From Geoglobus acetivorans (GTDB taxonomy: Archaea; Halobacteriota; Archaeoglobi; Archaeoglobales; Archaeoglobaceae): a stretch of DNA of 64,000 nt. The stretch's first letter is position 1. Each line of letters begins with the position of its first letter. The stretch is taken from NCBI RefSeq assembly GCF_039641995.1, contig NZ_CP087714.1:620001-684000 (forward strand), given 5' to 3'. This document shows positions 47,056-54,676 of this stretch, in pieces. The translations under genes were made by a program, and so were the position numbers. The notes beneath the pieces are model-generated. The model was given only the letters and a program-made list of their open reading frames with translations, did no database searches and had not been told where the DNA came from.

Positions 47056-48249
47056 ATGATACATGATTTCAATAAGAGGATGGATAGAGCTCTAAAAAGG
47101 CTTGATGATATTTGTGAAGAAAATCGGCGAATAATCTTGAGGTTCAAAAGCTACTGCTTTGCTAATGACCTTTCCCTCGCAAGAGTTTCGAAGCTTATAG
47201 AGCAGCTTGTCAAGATCTCCGAAATAGTAAACAAGCCGTTCACAGAGTGGACGAGAGAGGATGTTGAAATTGTGCTCGAATGGGTTGATGAAAGGGTGAG
47301 AAAGGAAGGCCTCTCGCAGTGGACGAAAAGAGAGTATAAAAAGACGCTCAAGAAGTTTTTCAAGTGGTTGGGCAAGAAAGAGCTTGTTGACTGGTTTACA
47401 ATTGGAGAGGTAAAATCAAGAAAATTCCCTGATGAGCTGATAACTGAGGGGGAAGTAAAGAGGATGCTCGAAGCATGTAAGAATCCAAGGGATAGGGCGT
47501 TAATTGCGGTTCTCTGGGAGTCTGGATGCAGAGTTGGGGAACTTGGCAACATGAGAGTTCGAGATGTTGAGTTTACAGAAAATGGTGTATGGGTTAGACT
47601 TTACGGCAAGACCGGTGAAAGGGTTGTGCTGCTACCTTTTTCTACGATCTACCTATCCGAATGGATAAATGCTCATCCAGATCCACGTCCAGACAACTGG
47701 CCGTGGGTCACTCTTGGAAGAGAAAATTATGGGTCGCAGATGGATTATGACGCGATAAGGATGCTTTTGAAAAAGATAGCAAAGAGGGCGGGAATCAAGA
47801 AGAAGGTAAACCCTCACATCTTCAGGCACACGAGGGCAACAGAGCTGGCAAAGGCGGGATGGAGCGAGGTTGAGATGTGCCTGTACATGGGATGGGAGAT
47901 CGGGAGCAAGATGCCACGGACCTACATCCACATGGTCGGGAGAGACATAAAGAGGAAGATAAAGGAGCTCCACGGGCTTGCTGAGCCTGAGGAGTACGAG
48001 AGGGAGTTAAAGGCCCTGAAGTGTCCGAGGTGCTTCAAGCTCGTGAACAACCAGAGCAACTTCTGTCCGGGGTGCGGTTACCCTCTAACAGCGGAGGCCT
48101 CGATGAAGGTGCAGGAGTGGAACATGCTGAAGGACAGAGTTTTAAACGAAGTATCGCTGAATCCGGAGTTTATGAGATACATAGCATCGCTGGAAATGGA
48201 AATCGAGAACCTCAAGAGGATTTTGAAGGATTATGTAGGTAAAAGTTAA
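47056..48249 (+). CDS. Tyrosine recombinase/integrase with C-terminal zinc ribbon
   Basis: The 397-residue protein has an N-terminal SAM-like DNA-binding domain (TKREYKKTLKKFFKWLGKKEL) and a catalytic domain with Arg in ESGCRVGELGNMR, HxxR in HIFRHTRATELAKAG, and Tyr in PRTYIHMVG. The C-terminal CPRCFKLVNNQSNFCPGCG zinc ribbon is seen in archaeal integrases. The open frame extends back into tRNA-His; the ATG at 47056 (MIHDFNKRMDRALKR) is the sensible start. All catalytic residues are kept, so it may be active. Confidence 0.9.
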   Translation: MIHDFNKRMDRALKRLDDICEENRRIILRFKSYCFANDLSLARVSKLIEQLVKISEIVNKPFTEWTREDVEIVLEWVDERVRKEGLSQWTKREYKKTLKKFFKWLGKKELVDWFTIGEVKSRKFPDELITEGEVKRMLEACKNPRDRALIAVLWESGCRVGELGNMRVRDVEFTENGVWVRLYGKTGERVVLLPFSTIYLSEWINAHPDPRPDNWPWVTLGRENYGSQMDYDAIRMLLKKIAKRAGIKKKVNPHIFRHTRATELAKAGWSEVEMCLYMGWEIGSKMPRTYIHMVGRDIKRKIKELHGLAEPEEYERELKALKCPRCFKLVNNQSNFCPGCGYPLTAEASMKVQEWNMLKDRVLNEVSLNPEFMRYIASLEMEIENLKRILKDYVGKS

Positions 48250-48326
48250 GCGAATATAAACTTTACTTTCATGGCACGGTTAAGATTTAAATCGCATATC
48301 TCAATCTGACATTTTGGGTGGGAGTA

Positions 48327-48584
48327 ATGCAGGACTACAGGTTCAGGGCGTTAATTAAAAGCGGGAACGGGAAGGATCACGCCGTGGCAGTAGATGCGAG
48401 GAAAATAGCTCTGAAGAACAACATTTCGAAGGTCAATGGAACATATAAGCTCGATTTGGAGCAGATAACGGTAGAGATGGGAGAGGATCTTGTGATGGAG
48501 TTCTGGGAGATTTTGATGTACATGCTGCCCTTGGAAAAGGTTAAAAGAGCTATTGAAGAGTTTGCAGAGCGAACTGGATTCTGA
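48327..48584 (+). CDS. Small uncharacterised protein of the accessory island
   Basis: I do not recognise this 85-residue protein. It is soluble, mixed alpha/beta in appearance and has no cysteine. A TATA-like AGATTTAAATC lies near 48282-48292 and GGTGGGAG precedes the ATG; a GTG at 48318 is also in frame. It is followed at once by the DUF4258 and DUF2283 genes, so the three probably form one transcript. Confidence 0.6.
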   Translation: MQDYRFRALIKSGNGKDHAVAVDARKIALKNNISKVNGTYKLDLEQITVEMGEDLVMEFWEILMYMLPLEKVKRAIEEFAERTGF

Positions 48585-48598
48585 GGTTGATGATAGAT

Positions 48599-48850
48599 AT
48601 GATCAGATTCTCAGGCCATGCGCTGAGGAGAGCTGAAGAGAGGGGAATAGACCCAGAACAGGTTGAGCTTGTAATTCGAGAACCAGCAGAAGTAATCCAT
48701 GTAAAGTTCGGAAGAAAAGCAGCTTTCAGGAAGTTTGGGGAGAAATACGTCGTTGTAATCTACGAGGAACGAAATAATGAAATAGTTGTGGTCACAACCT
48801 TAAAGGTAGATAAGGAGAGGCTGATAAGGTATGGTTTCGGTGGAGTTTGA
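48599..48850 (+). CDS. DUF4258 protein, possible toxin
   Basis: The protein has 83 residues with the DUF4258 pattern MIRFSGHALRRAEERGIDPEQVELVI and a late VTTLKVDKERLIRYGF. The fold is thought to resemble RelE/BrnT-type RNA-directed toxins. ATG codons at 48590 and 48599 are both usable; GAGGTTGAT fits the second. It overlaps the DUF2283 gene by 20 bases, the usual arrangement of this pair. Confidence 0.7.
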   Translation: MIRFSGHALRRAEERGIDPEQVELVIREPAEVIHVKFGRKAAFRKFGEKYVVVIYEERNNEIVVVTTLKVDKERLIRYGFGGV

Positions 48851-49037
48851 TCCTGAAGTCAACGCCATGTTCATAAGGTTCAAAAAGGGGAAGGTGTCGG
48901 AGTCGGAGCCGCTGGCAGACAATGTCATCGTGGATCTGGACGAGAACGGGGAAGTGATCGGGATAGAGATCCTTTTGCCAAAGCTTGCGGAGGAACAGAG
49001 GGAGTTCGTGGCGAGGTTGATGAAGGCTAAGGTTTGA
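48831..49037 (+). CDS. DUF2283 protein, possible antitoxin partner
   Basis: This 68-residue protein shows the DUF2283 pattern SVEFDPEVNAMFIRFKKGKV, then VIVDLDENGEVIGIEIL. DUF2283 genes often stand directly after DUF4258 genes in archaea and cyanobacteria, and the pair is suspected to be a toxin-antitoxin system. The 3' end overlaps a convergent membrane-protein gene by 11 bases. Confidence 0.75.
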   Translation: MVSVEFDPEVNAMFIRFKKGKVSESEPLADNVIVDLDENGEVIGIEILLPKLAEEQREFVARLMKAKV

Positions 49038-49479
49038 ATTTTCCATTTACATCTTTCAATAGCTCTCTTCCAGTTTTTAGTAAATATTCATAAATCTCTC
49101 TCAGAGGCTTCTCTTTCCTGTCATAGAGCGGAACAGCATCTCCGGAGAGATAAATTGTCAGGATGAACCTGCGCAGATACCACCAGTAGGCGATCGTGAT
49201 AACTCCGAAAACAATCAGGAAAAAGCTCCCCGCCGCAATCAGGAACTTAAGAAATTGATCGGTGATTTTCAAAGAGACTGCTATCTGATCAACGTTCAAC
49301 ATTAGCAGAGTCCCCGGAACTGTTAAGATGATTCCGCCGATAAGATACCTCCACGCTGGATCCCTTTTCAGCTCTATGGAGTTGATGTGCTGGATGAAAA
49401 CAGTCTTTCTCAGGTGTTTGGACTCTATTTCAAGCCTGTTTTGAACGATCTCTACCTTATAGGCCCCTTCCAGAACCAA
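49027..49479 (-). CDS. Two-pass membrane protein, unknown
   Basis: The 150 residues begin with a short beta-rich part resembling the start of a bacterial PH domain (YKVEIVQNRLEIESKHLRKTVFIQHINSIEL). Two membrane helices (residues about 45-65 and 78-100) and a soluble C-terminus follow. I know no function. Its opposite strand to its neighbours suggests independent entry into the island. Confidence 0.6.
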   Translation of the reverse strand: MVLEGAYKVEIVQNRLEIESKHLRKTVFIQHINSIELKRDPAWRYLIGGIILTVPGTLLMLNVDQIAVSLKITDQFLKFLIAAGSFFLIVFGVITIAYWWYLRRFILTIYLSGDAVPLYDRKEKPLREIYEYLLKTGRELLKDVNGKFKP

Positions 49480-49607
49480 TAACCCAACCTCTTTTATTAC
49501 TCCTTCAAATCATCAACAAACGATCAACAAACCTCCCCATCAAAAGAGACATTACAAAACACCTCTGCAAAAGAAACAGAGCAATATAAAACCGAAAAGA
49601 TTATGTA

Positions 49608-49629
49608 GGAGGAGGCATAAGCCTCCTCC
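49608..49629 (+). repeat. 9-bp perfect inverted repeat upstream of the transposase
   Basis: GGAGGAGGC and GCCTCCTCC are separated by ATAA. The stem ends ten bases before the ATG at 49640 and directly abuts the GGTGG ribosome binding site. The TATA box predicts a start near 49613, inside the hairpin, so the stem would form only in transcripts that enter from outside. Confidence 0.7.
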
Positions 49630-49639
49630 GGTGGTTTCA

Positions 49640-50727
49640 ATGCAAATCCCTCTCGTAGTCGACCAGAGCGACTACAGATGGAAGCTGTTGTCAAAAATAC
49701 TTAACATTTTCGATTTCTTCAGCGAAAGCTGAAGGACAGTAAAACGAAGTTTTACGCTTTAAGGAAAGTGAAGAGAATAGTGGCAAGGTACACAAAGCTG
49801 AAAGCAATTCCTGTGTTGAAGATAGCCATCACTTCCATGTTCTTCTCAATCAGAATCTCTCATGTCATCAGAGAAATAAGGCAGAGAAAAGAGCTAAGGG
49901 AGTTTATGGAGATAAGAGAAGAGGACGTACCTGAAGAAAGCCACATCTACGCTTTCCTCTCCAAGTTCAGCTTAAACGGTTTTGTAAACATGATTCTCAG
50001 GACTCTGAATGCCATTACGAAGAGAAGAGCCAGAAACTCCAAGCTCATTGTGGATTGCACTGACGTAAGCGTAGACGTAAACTGGTTCAGAAGGCGTGTT
50101 AAACAGAAGGATCTGCAAGGAAAAGACTACAAATGGGGATACTCAGCCAAAGGGAAGTTTATTGGCATGAAGCTGACTCTGGTTCTGGAATATCCATCTC
50201 TCAAACCCCTTCTCTTTCTATTGCACCCAGCAAACAGGCATGAGGCAAGGATATTCAGAGAGGTCATGGAAGAGCTTAGAAGGAGGAGAATAATCAGAAG
50301 GGAAGACACTGTGATCATGGATAAGGGATTCTATGCCTACAGGAACCACCTGGTTGGGATTAATGAATACAGAATTGTTCCTCTGATTTTTCCTCGAAGC
50401 AACTTCGATATTGAAAGGCTGGATGGATTGCTGAGCTACCCTTTGAGTATTTTTGATTCTAAGAATTTGAAGAAGGAAATGAAGCTGTTTAAAAGTTTAA
50501 AGGCTAAGCTGATGAATTTGCTGCAGAGATGGGAGAGTTTTAAGTCTGTGAGATCTGTGATTGAAGATGTTTTTAAACTCGCTAAATCATTCAGTTTGAG
50601 GAAATTACATAGATATACGATGAGATCTGTGTATAAGTTTGCAGCTCTGAATGTCCTTTTGATTGGGATTGTTGTAGCTTTCGGTTTTAGAGAAAAGAAG
50701 GTGTTGCAGAAGTTAGCTGAGGGTTAG
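49640..50727 (+). pseudogene. DDE-type (IS4/IS5 superfamily) transposase with an 11-base frameshift
   Basis: The first part (ATG at 49640) reads MQIPLVVDQSDYRWKLLSKI and ends at TGA 49730-49732; the second part, 319 residues open from GTG 49768, holds the catalytic D-D-E (VDCTDVSVD, VIMDKGFYAY, SVIEDVFKLAKSF). Removing 11 bases, GAAAGCTGAAG at 49724-49734, joins both into one frame of about 358 codons passing through FFSDSKTKFYALRKVKRIV. Those 11 bases are exactly the loop and second arm of a perfect hairpin. The gene looks inactivated, or else is read by frameshifting. Confidence 0.75.
49717..49734 (+). repeat. Perfect 7-bp hairpin (GAAA loop) at the transposase frameshift
   Basis: CTTCAGC (49717-49723) and GCTGAAG (49728-49734) flank GAAA. 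A further hairpin, GTAAAAC-GAA-GTTTTAC, follows at 49739-49755, and GTAGTCG/CGACTAC lies at 49655-49675. Confidence 0.75.
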
Positions 50728-50728
50728 T

Positions 50729-51397
50729 TTGGTAAGGACCCTACCAGTTAGAGTTAAATGCGTGGATTTTATACCCTCAGAAAAATATAAAGAAATACAC
50801 CCTACTGAAAAGCTACATGAAGGGAGAGAAAGTGGAGAAGTGCCACAAGCTGTACGTTTACGTACCTTATTTGGAGCCAAGGGCAAACTTATACCTCCAA
50901 ATCAAAAAATAAAAGTTCCAGATAAGGGAAAAGGAGATGCAGATATAACAGTTCCGGGAGTTTTGAAGATAAAAGCATCAAACTAGTATTTTCCGGATCT
51001 TGTTCTCGAATATGAGTATGATGTAGGCTCTGGGGAAATCAACAAGATTAAAGAAAATCCGAAGAGTAATTCTGGAGAAGGAAAGAATGAACACAACGAA
51101 GTTACAACAGACGATGAAGCTGTGGAGAACAATAATGGGAGAAGAAACCTCTTAGAAGTTTATTACGAACATACAAAGAAAGTTGCGCCATATCTAACTG
51201 TTTATTCAGCCCTGATAACTGTATCGGCAATTTTTTTAGTATTTGCAAACCAATTAAAGTCTATTGATCTGCTTATGGTATATGCATTAAAGCTCTCAGG
51301 GGTTTTCTTTGGGTTTTCTGGATTTTCAGGGATCTCTGCTTCCCTAATCTACATTTATTGGAGAGGGGAGTTGCCAAATTGGAAAAAGATATTGTAA
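50729..51397 (+). pseudogene. Membrane-protein gene interrupted by an in-frame TAG
   Basis: A single frame runs from just after the transposase to 51397, broken only by TAG at 50984-50986. The part before it ends GVLKIKASN; the part after it starts YFPDLVLEYEYDVGSGEINK, has a hydrophilic Asn/Glu/Lys-rich stretch, and then two or three membrane segments around residues YLTVYSALITVSAIFLVF and LLMVYALKLSGVFFGF. There is no start codon just after the TAG. The gene has probably lost its 5' end to the insertion sequence and gained a nonsense codon. I do not recognise the family. Confidence 0.6.
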
Positions 51398-51531
51398 ATG
51401 GATTTATTATCGCATCATTCGCCTTCTTTATCCTTGGGCTGGTTTTGTTTTTCGCATTTGGGATAAGTTCGCTATTTAATACTGGGGCCCAAATAATTCA
51501 ATATTTCAGCAACGTATCAAATTCTGGGTGA
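51379..51531 (+). CDS. Possible 50-residue membrane peptide
   Basis: A TTG-started frame overlaps the end of the broken gene and encodes a short protein with one clear membrane helix (FIIASFAFFILGLVLFFAFG) and a polar tail. GAGAGGGGAG stands upstream as a weak ribosome binding site. It may be a real small gene of the island or chance; there is no homology I can name. Confidence 0.35.
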   Translation: MEKDIVNGFIIASFAFFILGLVLFFAFGISSLFNTGAQIIQYFSNVSNSG

Positions 51532-51542
51532 ACTCTTCTTTT

Positions 51543-51604
51543 TGTTCCTATCCCTATATATACCACCACTGCCCTATATGTTCCACATGGAACAAGGTGG
51601 AACA
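51543..51604 (+). promoter_or_regulatory. Promoter with GGAACA/TGTTCC half-site array
   Basis: TATATATA (51555-51562) predicts a start near 51585. Three half sites follow at exact 10-base steps: TGTTCC (51579-51584), GGAACA (51589-51594) and GGAACA (51599-51604). A further TGTTCC lies at 51543-51548. The array covers the transcript start and the ATG at 51587, which suits an autoregulated repressor. Confidence 0.55.
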
Positions 51605-51892
51605 CACTCTGAATCGACATCTATAAAGGAGCTTCCAGCGAAAAACAGCCAGCAGAGAGTTGATTTGCACATCCGAATTTCAAAAGAAAATTATATATTT
51701 TTAAAAGAAAATTTTAGAAATCGCTTTTCTGAGGTAATTGATAAGTTATTGGACTCTTTGAGGACTGAGAAGTCTGTTGAGGTTCAAACTCTTAAAATAG
51801 AGTGGGTCCGCCCGGATTCGAACCGGGGATCACTGCCTCGTAAGGGCAGCGTCATAACCACTAGACCACGGACCCCCCTGCAAGGTGTCTGA
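51587..51892 (+). CDS. Ribbon-helix-helix-like DNA-binding protein, frame running into tRNA-Val
   Basis: From the likely leaderless ATG the 101-residue frame holds RVDLHIRISKENYIFLKENF followed by RNRFSEVIDKLLDSL. That is a strand plus two helices as in ribbon-helix-helix repressors of archaeal plasmids and viruses. From about residue 70 the frame reads through the whole antisense strand of tRNA-Val, so the original C-terminus has been replaced or the gene happens to overlap. ATG codons upstream (51578 and an alternative at 51542) are possible starts. Confidence 0.55.
   Translation: MEQGGTHSESTSIKELPAKNSQQRVDLHIRISKENYIFLKENFRNRFSEVIDKLLDSLRTEKSVEVQTLKIEWVRPDSNRGSLPRKGSVITTRPRTPLQGV
51803..51875 (-). 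tRNA. tRNA-Val (anticodon TAC)
   Basis: On the minus strand GGGTCCG pairs with CGGACCC. The anticodon loop CTTACGA closed by CTGCC/GGCAG gives TAC. The T arm is CCCGG-TTCGAAT-CCGGG. Its 3' end faces the accessory island. Confidence 0.95.
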
Positions 51893-51951
51893 ATGAGCTT
51901 GGGAATAAGAATTTTATGATAGTAAGCACTATAGATTTATGGTGATGGCTC

Positions 51952-52131
51952 ATGTTAGGCTCAAGAATTGAGAAACTGGGTATTGGTATAAAGAAAGTAT
52001 ATCCTGAAGACTGCCAGCTCTGCATCTCAGGATACACCGGAAAAAAGTGTAAATATCTGAAAAAAATTGGCAGAGAATTCTACTGTGTTAAGGATGCCGT
52101 AAAAGACTTTGACAACCGTTTGCTATTCTGA
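51952..52131 (+). CDS. Short cysteine-containing archaeal protein
   Basis: The 59-residue protein has four cysteines in DCQLC, GKKCKYL and FYCVK, enough for a metal site. GGTGAT at 51941-51946 lies five bases before the ATG. A TATA-like CTATAGATTTAT lies close upstream, between tRNA-Val and the gene. I do not recognise the family; the codon pattern and ribosome binding site make it credible. Confidence 0.6.
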   Translation: MLGSRIEKLGIGIKKVYPEDCQLCISGYTGKKCKYLKKIGREFYCVKDAVKDFDNRLLF

Positions 52132-52136
52132 TTTCC

Positions 52137-52164
52137 AAATATTTATATCCTCCTGACCTTCAGG
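52137..52164 (+). promoter_or_regulatory. purB promoter with small inverted repeat
   Basis: CAAATATTTATATCC is a TATA region whose distance to the ATG at 52172 predicts a leaderless message. Between them is CCTGA-CCT-TCAGG (52152-52164), a possible operator. Confidence 0.45.
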
Positions 52165-52171
52165 TTCAACC

Positions 52172-53530
52172 ATGCACATTGTTCATCCCATTGACTACCG
52201 GTATGGGACACCGGAAATGAAAAGAATCTGGAGCGAGGAGAGCCGTATACGCAGGATGATCTGGGTAGAACTTGCGCTTCTGAAAGCACTTGCTGGTAAG
52301 GGCTTTCTCAGCCATCAGGATTACGAGATGGCGAGAAGGAACTCCCGTAATGTGTCTCCAGAGCGGGTTAAGGAGATTGAGGCGGAGATAAAGCACGATG
52401 TTATGAGTCTTGTTAGGGCTGTATCGGAAGTGGCAGGCAGTGCAAGCAGATGGGTTCATTTCGGTGCCACATCCAACGACATCATAGATACTGCCGTGGC
52501 GACCCAGTTGAGGGATAGCATAAAGATTTTCGAGGTTAAGCTCGCCAGGCTGATAAGCATTCTGGCAGATAAGGCTGAAGAGCATAAGAAAACCATCTGT
52601 CTCGGCAGAACGCATGGACAGCCGGCACTTCCAGTAACTTATGGATTCAGATTCGCCATCTGGGCTTCTGAATTGATGAGGCATCTTGAAAGAATGGAAG
52701 AACTGAAGAAGAGACTTCTCGTGGGTCAGCTGAGCGGGGCTGTTGGCACTCAGGCGGCCTTCGGTGATGATGGGATCGAAATTGAGGAAAGGGTCATGAA
52801 CTATCTGAATCTCACCCCCGCAGAAATCTCTGCTCAGATTATTCCGAGAGATGTTTACTGCGAGTATGTGGAGTGGCTTGCAAATCTATCAACAACTCTC
52901 GAAAAAATTGCCCTCAACATCAGACTGTGGCAGAGGAGCGAAACTCAGGAAGTTTTTGAAAGCTTTGACACCGAAAAGCAGGTGGGAAGCTCCACTATGC
53001 CCCATAAGAGAAATCCGATTGACAGCGAACAGATATGCGGGCTTGCAAGGATTGTGAGGGGATTTGTGGAACCACAGCACCAGTCTGCCCTGCTGTGGGA
53101 GGAGAGAGATCTTTCCAACTCCTCTGCTGAGAGAATAATTCTTGTGGAGGCAACGATTCTGGCGGACCACATCCTCACGAAAACGATAAGGTTGCTGAGA
53201 AATCTCCAGATCGATGAACAGAGGGCGAGAGAAAATCTCGAGAGGTGGAAAGGGGTAAACCAGAGCGAGGCGGTGATGATTGCCCTGACGAAAAAAGGCG
53301 TATCAAGACAGGTTGCTCATGAATTGCTCAGGAAGAATTCGATGAAGGCTTATCAAACAGGAAAAAGCCTTGTGGAGCTTTTGATTGAGGACGAGGAATT
53401 GAGAACTTATCTGACGGAGGACGAGGTTGGGGAACTGCTGAAACCAGAGAATTATCTTGGAACCTCTCTTTTAAAGATCTCCCGTGTGGTCGAGAAGGCC
53501 AGAACAGTAGCTGAAAAATATCTCGGCTGA
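52172..53530 (+). CDS. purB: Adenylosuccinate lyase
   Basis: The 452-residue enzyme acts twice in purine synthesis, releasing fumarate from SAICAR and from adenylosuccinate. The fumarase-superfamily signature SSTMPHKRNP lies near residue 273, and GRTHGQPALPVTYG and HFGATSNDIIDTA are the other two conserved regions. The N-terminus MHIVHPIDYRYGTPEMKRIW is typical. Confidence 0.96.
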   Translation: MHIVHPIDYRYGTPEMKRIWSEESRIRRMIWVELALLKALAGKGFLSHQDYEMARRNSRNVSPERVKEIEAEIKHDVMSLVRAVSEVAGSASRWVHFGATSNDIIDTAVATQLRDSIKIFEVKLARLISILADKAEEHKKTICLGRTHGQPALPVTYGFRFAIWASELMRHLERMEELKKRLLVGQLSGAVGTQAAFGDDGIEIEERVMNYLNLTPAEISAQIIPRDVYCEYVEWLANLSTTLEKIALNIRLWQRSETQEVFESFDTEKQVGSSTMPHKRNPIDSEQICGLARIVRGFVEPQHQSALLWEERDLSNSSAERIILVEATILADHILTKTIRLLRNLQIDEQRARENLERWKGVNQSEAVMIALTKKGVSRQVAHELLRKNSMKAYQTGKSLVELLIEDEELRTYLTEDEVGELLKPENYLGTSLLKISRVVEKARTVAEKYLG

Positions 53531-53705
53531 TCTGTAAAAGTGAGGCAGTTGATCGTTTTTTTATTGATTTCTTAAGCAACCACTTCAATTTTTCCGGGAT
53601 CGATCTGGGCCTGACCGGCTGTTATTCATGCATCCAGAATTGGTCCTGACCACATCCTGGTTTTGCCAATAGTTTTATAAATCGATAAAGTGGGTTAATG
53701 CAGGA

Positions 53706-53780
53706 GGGCCCGTGGCTCAGCATGGATAGAGCGACGGCCTTCTAAGCCGTAGATCCCGGGTTCAAATCCCGGCGGGTCCG
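53706..53780 (+). tRNA. tRNA-Arg (anticodon TCT)
   Basis: GGGCCCG pairs with CGGGTCC (one G-T). The loop CTTCTAA closed by ACGGC/GCCGT gives TCT. The T arm is CCGGG-TTCAAAT-CCCGG. AGTTTTATAAATC is centred 26 bases upstream as the TATA box. Confidence 0.95.
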
Positions 53781-54036
53781 CTCTTTAATTATTTTCTTAG
53801 CTGCTTTCTAAATTCATTTTTTCTGGCGGCTGGGAAAATTCTTTAAAACGTGTCTGATACGTTTGAGGGTATGACAGGGGATGGGAGAGCAATTCTGCGC
53901 TTCTCACGAATTCCTGCAGATAAGAGTTCGTAGAACTCTGAAATGGTGTGTAAAAGTAGAGAGCGTTCAGAAATTTTCATACAGCTGGTTTCAATGTCCG
54001 GTTAAGTTTTAAATAATCTCTGCCGGAAATGCATCT
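53781..54036. other. Intergenic region with inverted repeats, possible small RNA
   Basis: No gene longer than about 20 codons is visible. Two repeats stand out: AAACGT (53846-53851) / ACGTTT (53859-53864), and a perfect hairpin AGAGTTC-GTA-GAACTCT at 53923-53939. TTCTTTAAAACG near 53840 could be a TATA box for a short RNA. A second TATA (TTTTAAATAATC, 54006-54017) serves the next gene. Confidence 0.35.
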
Positions 54037-54666
54037 GTGGTTGGGCAGAAGGCATGGGTTATTCTGATCGCAGCAATTCCTGTGCTTGTGATACCTTTAC
54101 TCGGTATTACGTGGCTGAACTTCTCGGTATTCATGTTCGTATATTATTTCAGAGAACGTGTCCAGAGGTGGTATGTCGGTCTTAATGCCCCGATTCATCT
54201 CAAGCTTTTGATTTCTGGAATGGCGTTCTCTTATCTCACAGAAATTCTTGCGATTGCAGATAATCTTCCAAAACCGCCATCTGAGAGGATTCTCCTCAGT
54301 CCAGATCCATTTACGGACCTTTATCTGGCTCTTGGATATTATCTGCCGTTCATATTACTGTGGTCGGTGCTTGTGGTGAGATATCGTTACAGCGCAAGGG
54401 ATGTGTTTTTGATTGGAGGCATTGCAGGAATCTTTCTGGAGCAGGCAGGTGCTGTGTTTCTGTCCATGAACCCCTTTGCCTGGTTGTATGTCTTTCTCGT
54501 TTACGGGTCGTTCAAGGCCTTTGCGGTGCTCCTCGCCGAGGGAGAACTGGGTGTCATGAACAGAAAAGCAATTTCCAGATCAAAAAAGGCTATTCTGGGC
54601 CTGATCTCCGAATTTACAGCGACCATACTTGCTGTGCTTCTTATGAAAGCTCTGGTGTATTTTTAG
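54037..54666 (+). CDS. Polytopic membrane protein, unknown
   Basis: The 209-residue protein has about six membrane segments and no recognised motif. The GTG start is 26 bases after the TATA centre, so the message is probably leaderless. It ends a few bases before tRNA-Leu, which is on the other strand. I cannot propose a function. Confidence 0.6.
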   Translation: MVGQKAWVILIAAIPVLVIPLLGITWLNFSVFMFVYYFRERVQRWYVGLNAPIHLKLLISGMAFSYLTEILAIADNLPKPPSERILLSPDPFTDLYLALGYYLPFILLWSVLVVRYRYSARDVFLIGGIAGIFLEQAGAVFLSMNPFAWLYVFLVYGSFKAFAVLLAEGELGVMNRKAISRSKKAILGLISEFTATILAVLLMKALVYF

Positions 54667-54676
54667 AATTCACGGA

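Larger units (their letters stand above)
49582..50727 (+). mobile_element. Insertion sequence with a broken DDE transposase (ends not resolved)
   Basis: The stretch runs from the transposase TATA box (CAATATAAAACC, 49582-49593) to the transposase stop. I could not identify terminal inverted repeats or a target duplication, so the true ends lie somewhat outside. Four perfect hairpin-forming repeats crowd the first 150 bases (49608-49629, 49655-49675, 49717-49734, 49739-49755). Confidence 0.65.
46994..51802. mobile_element. Candidate integrated element between tRNA-His and tRNA-Val
   Basis: A tyrosine integrase directly follows tRNA-His. Behind it come small accessory genes, an insertion sequence, broken genes and a DNA-binding protein gene that reads into tRNA-Val. 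Both tRNA genes point their 3' ends into the region, the usual attachment side. I could not find a direct repeat of either tRNA 3' end at the opposite edge, so the limits are tentative and the element may be a decayed or composite one. Confidence 0.5.

Noticed and set aside
50984-50986. TAG as a pyrrolysine codon
   Set aside because: No Pyl genes are in the window, the protein is not a methylamine methyltransferase, and the gene is already damaged at its 5' end.
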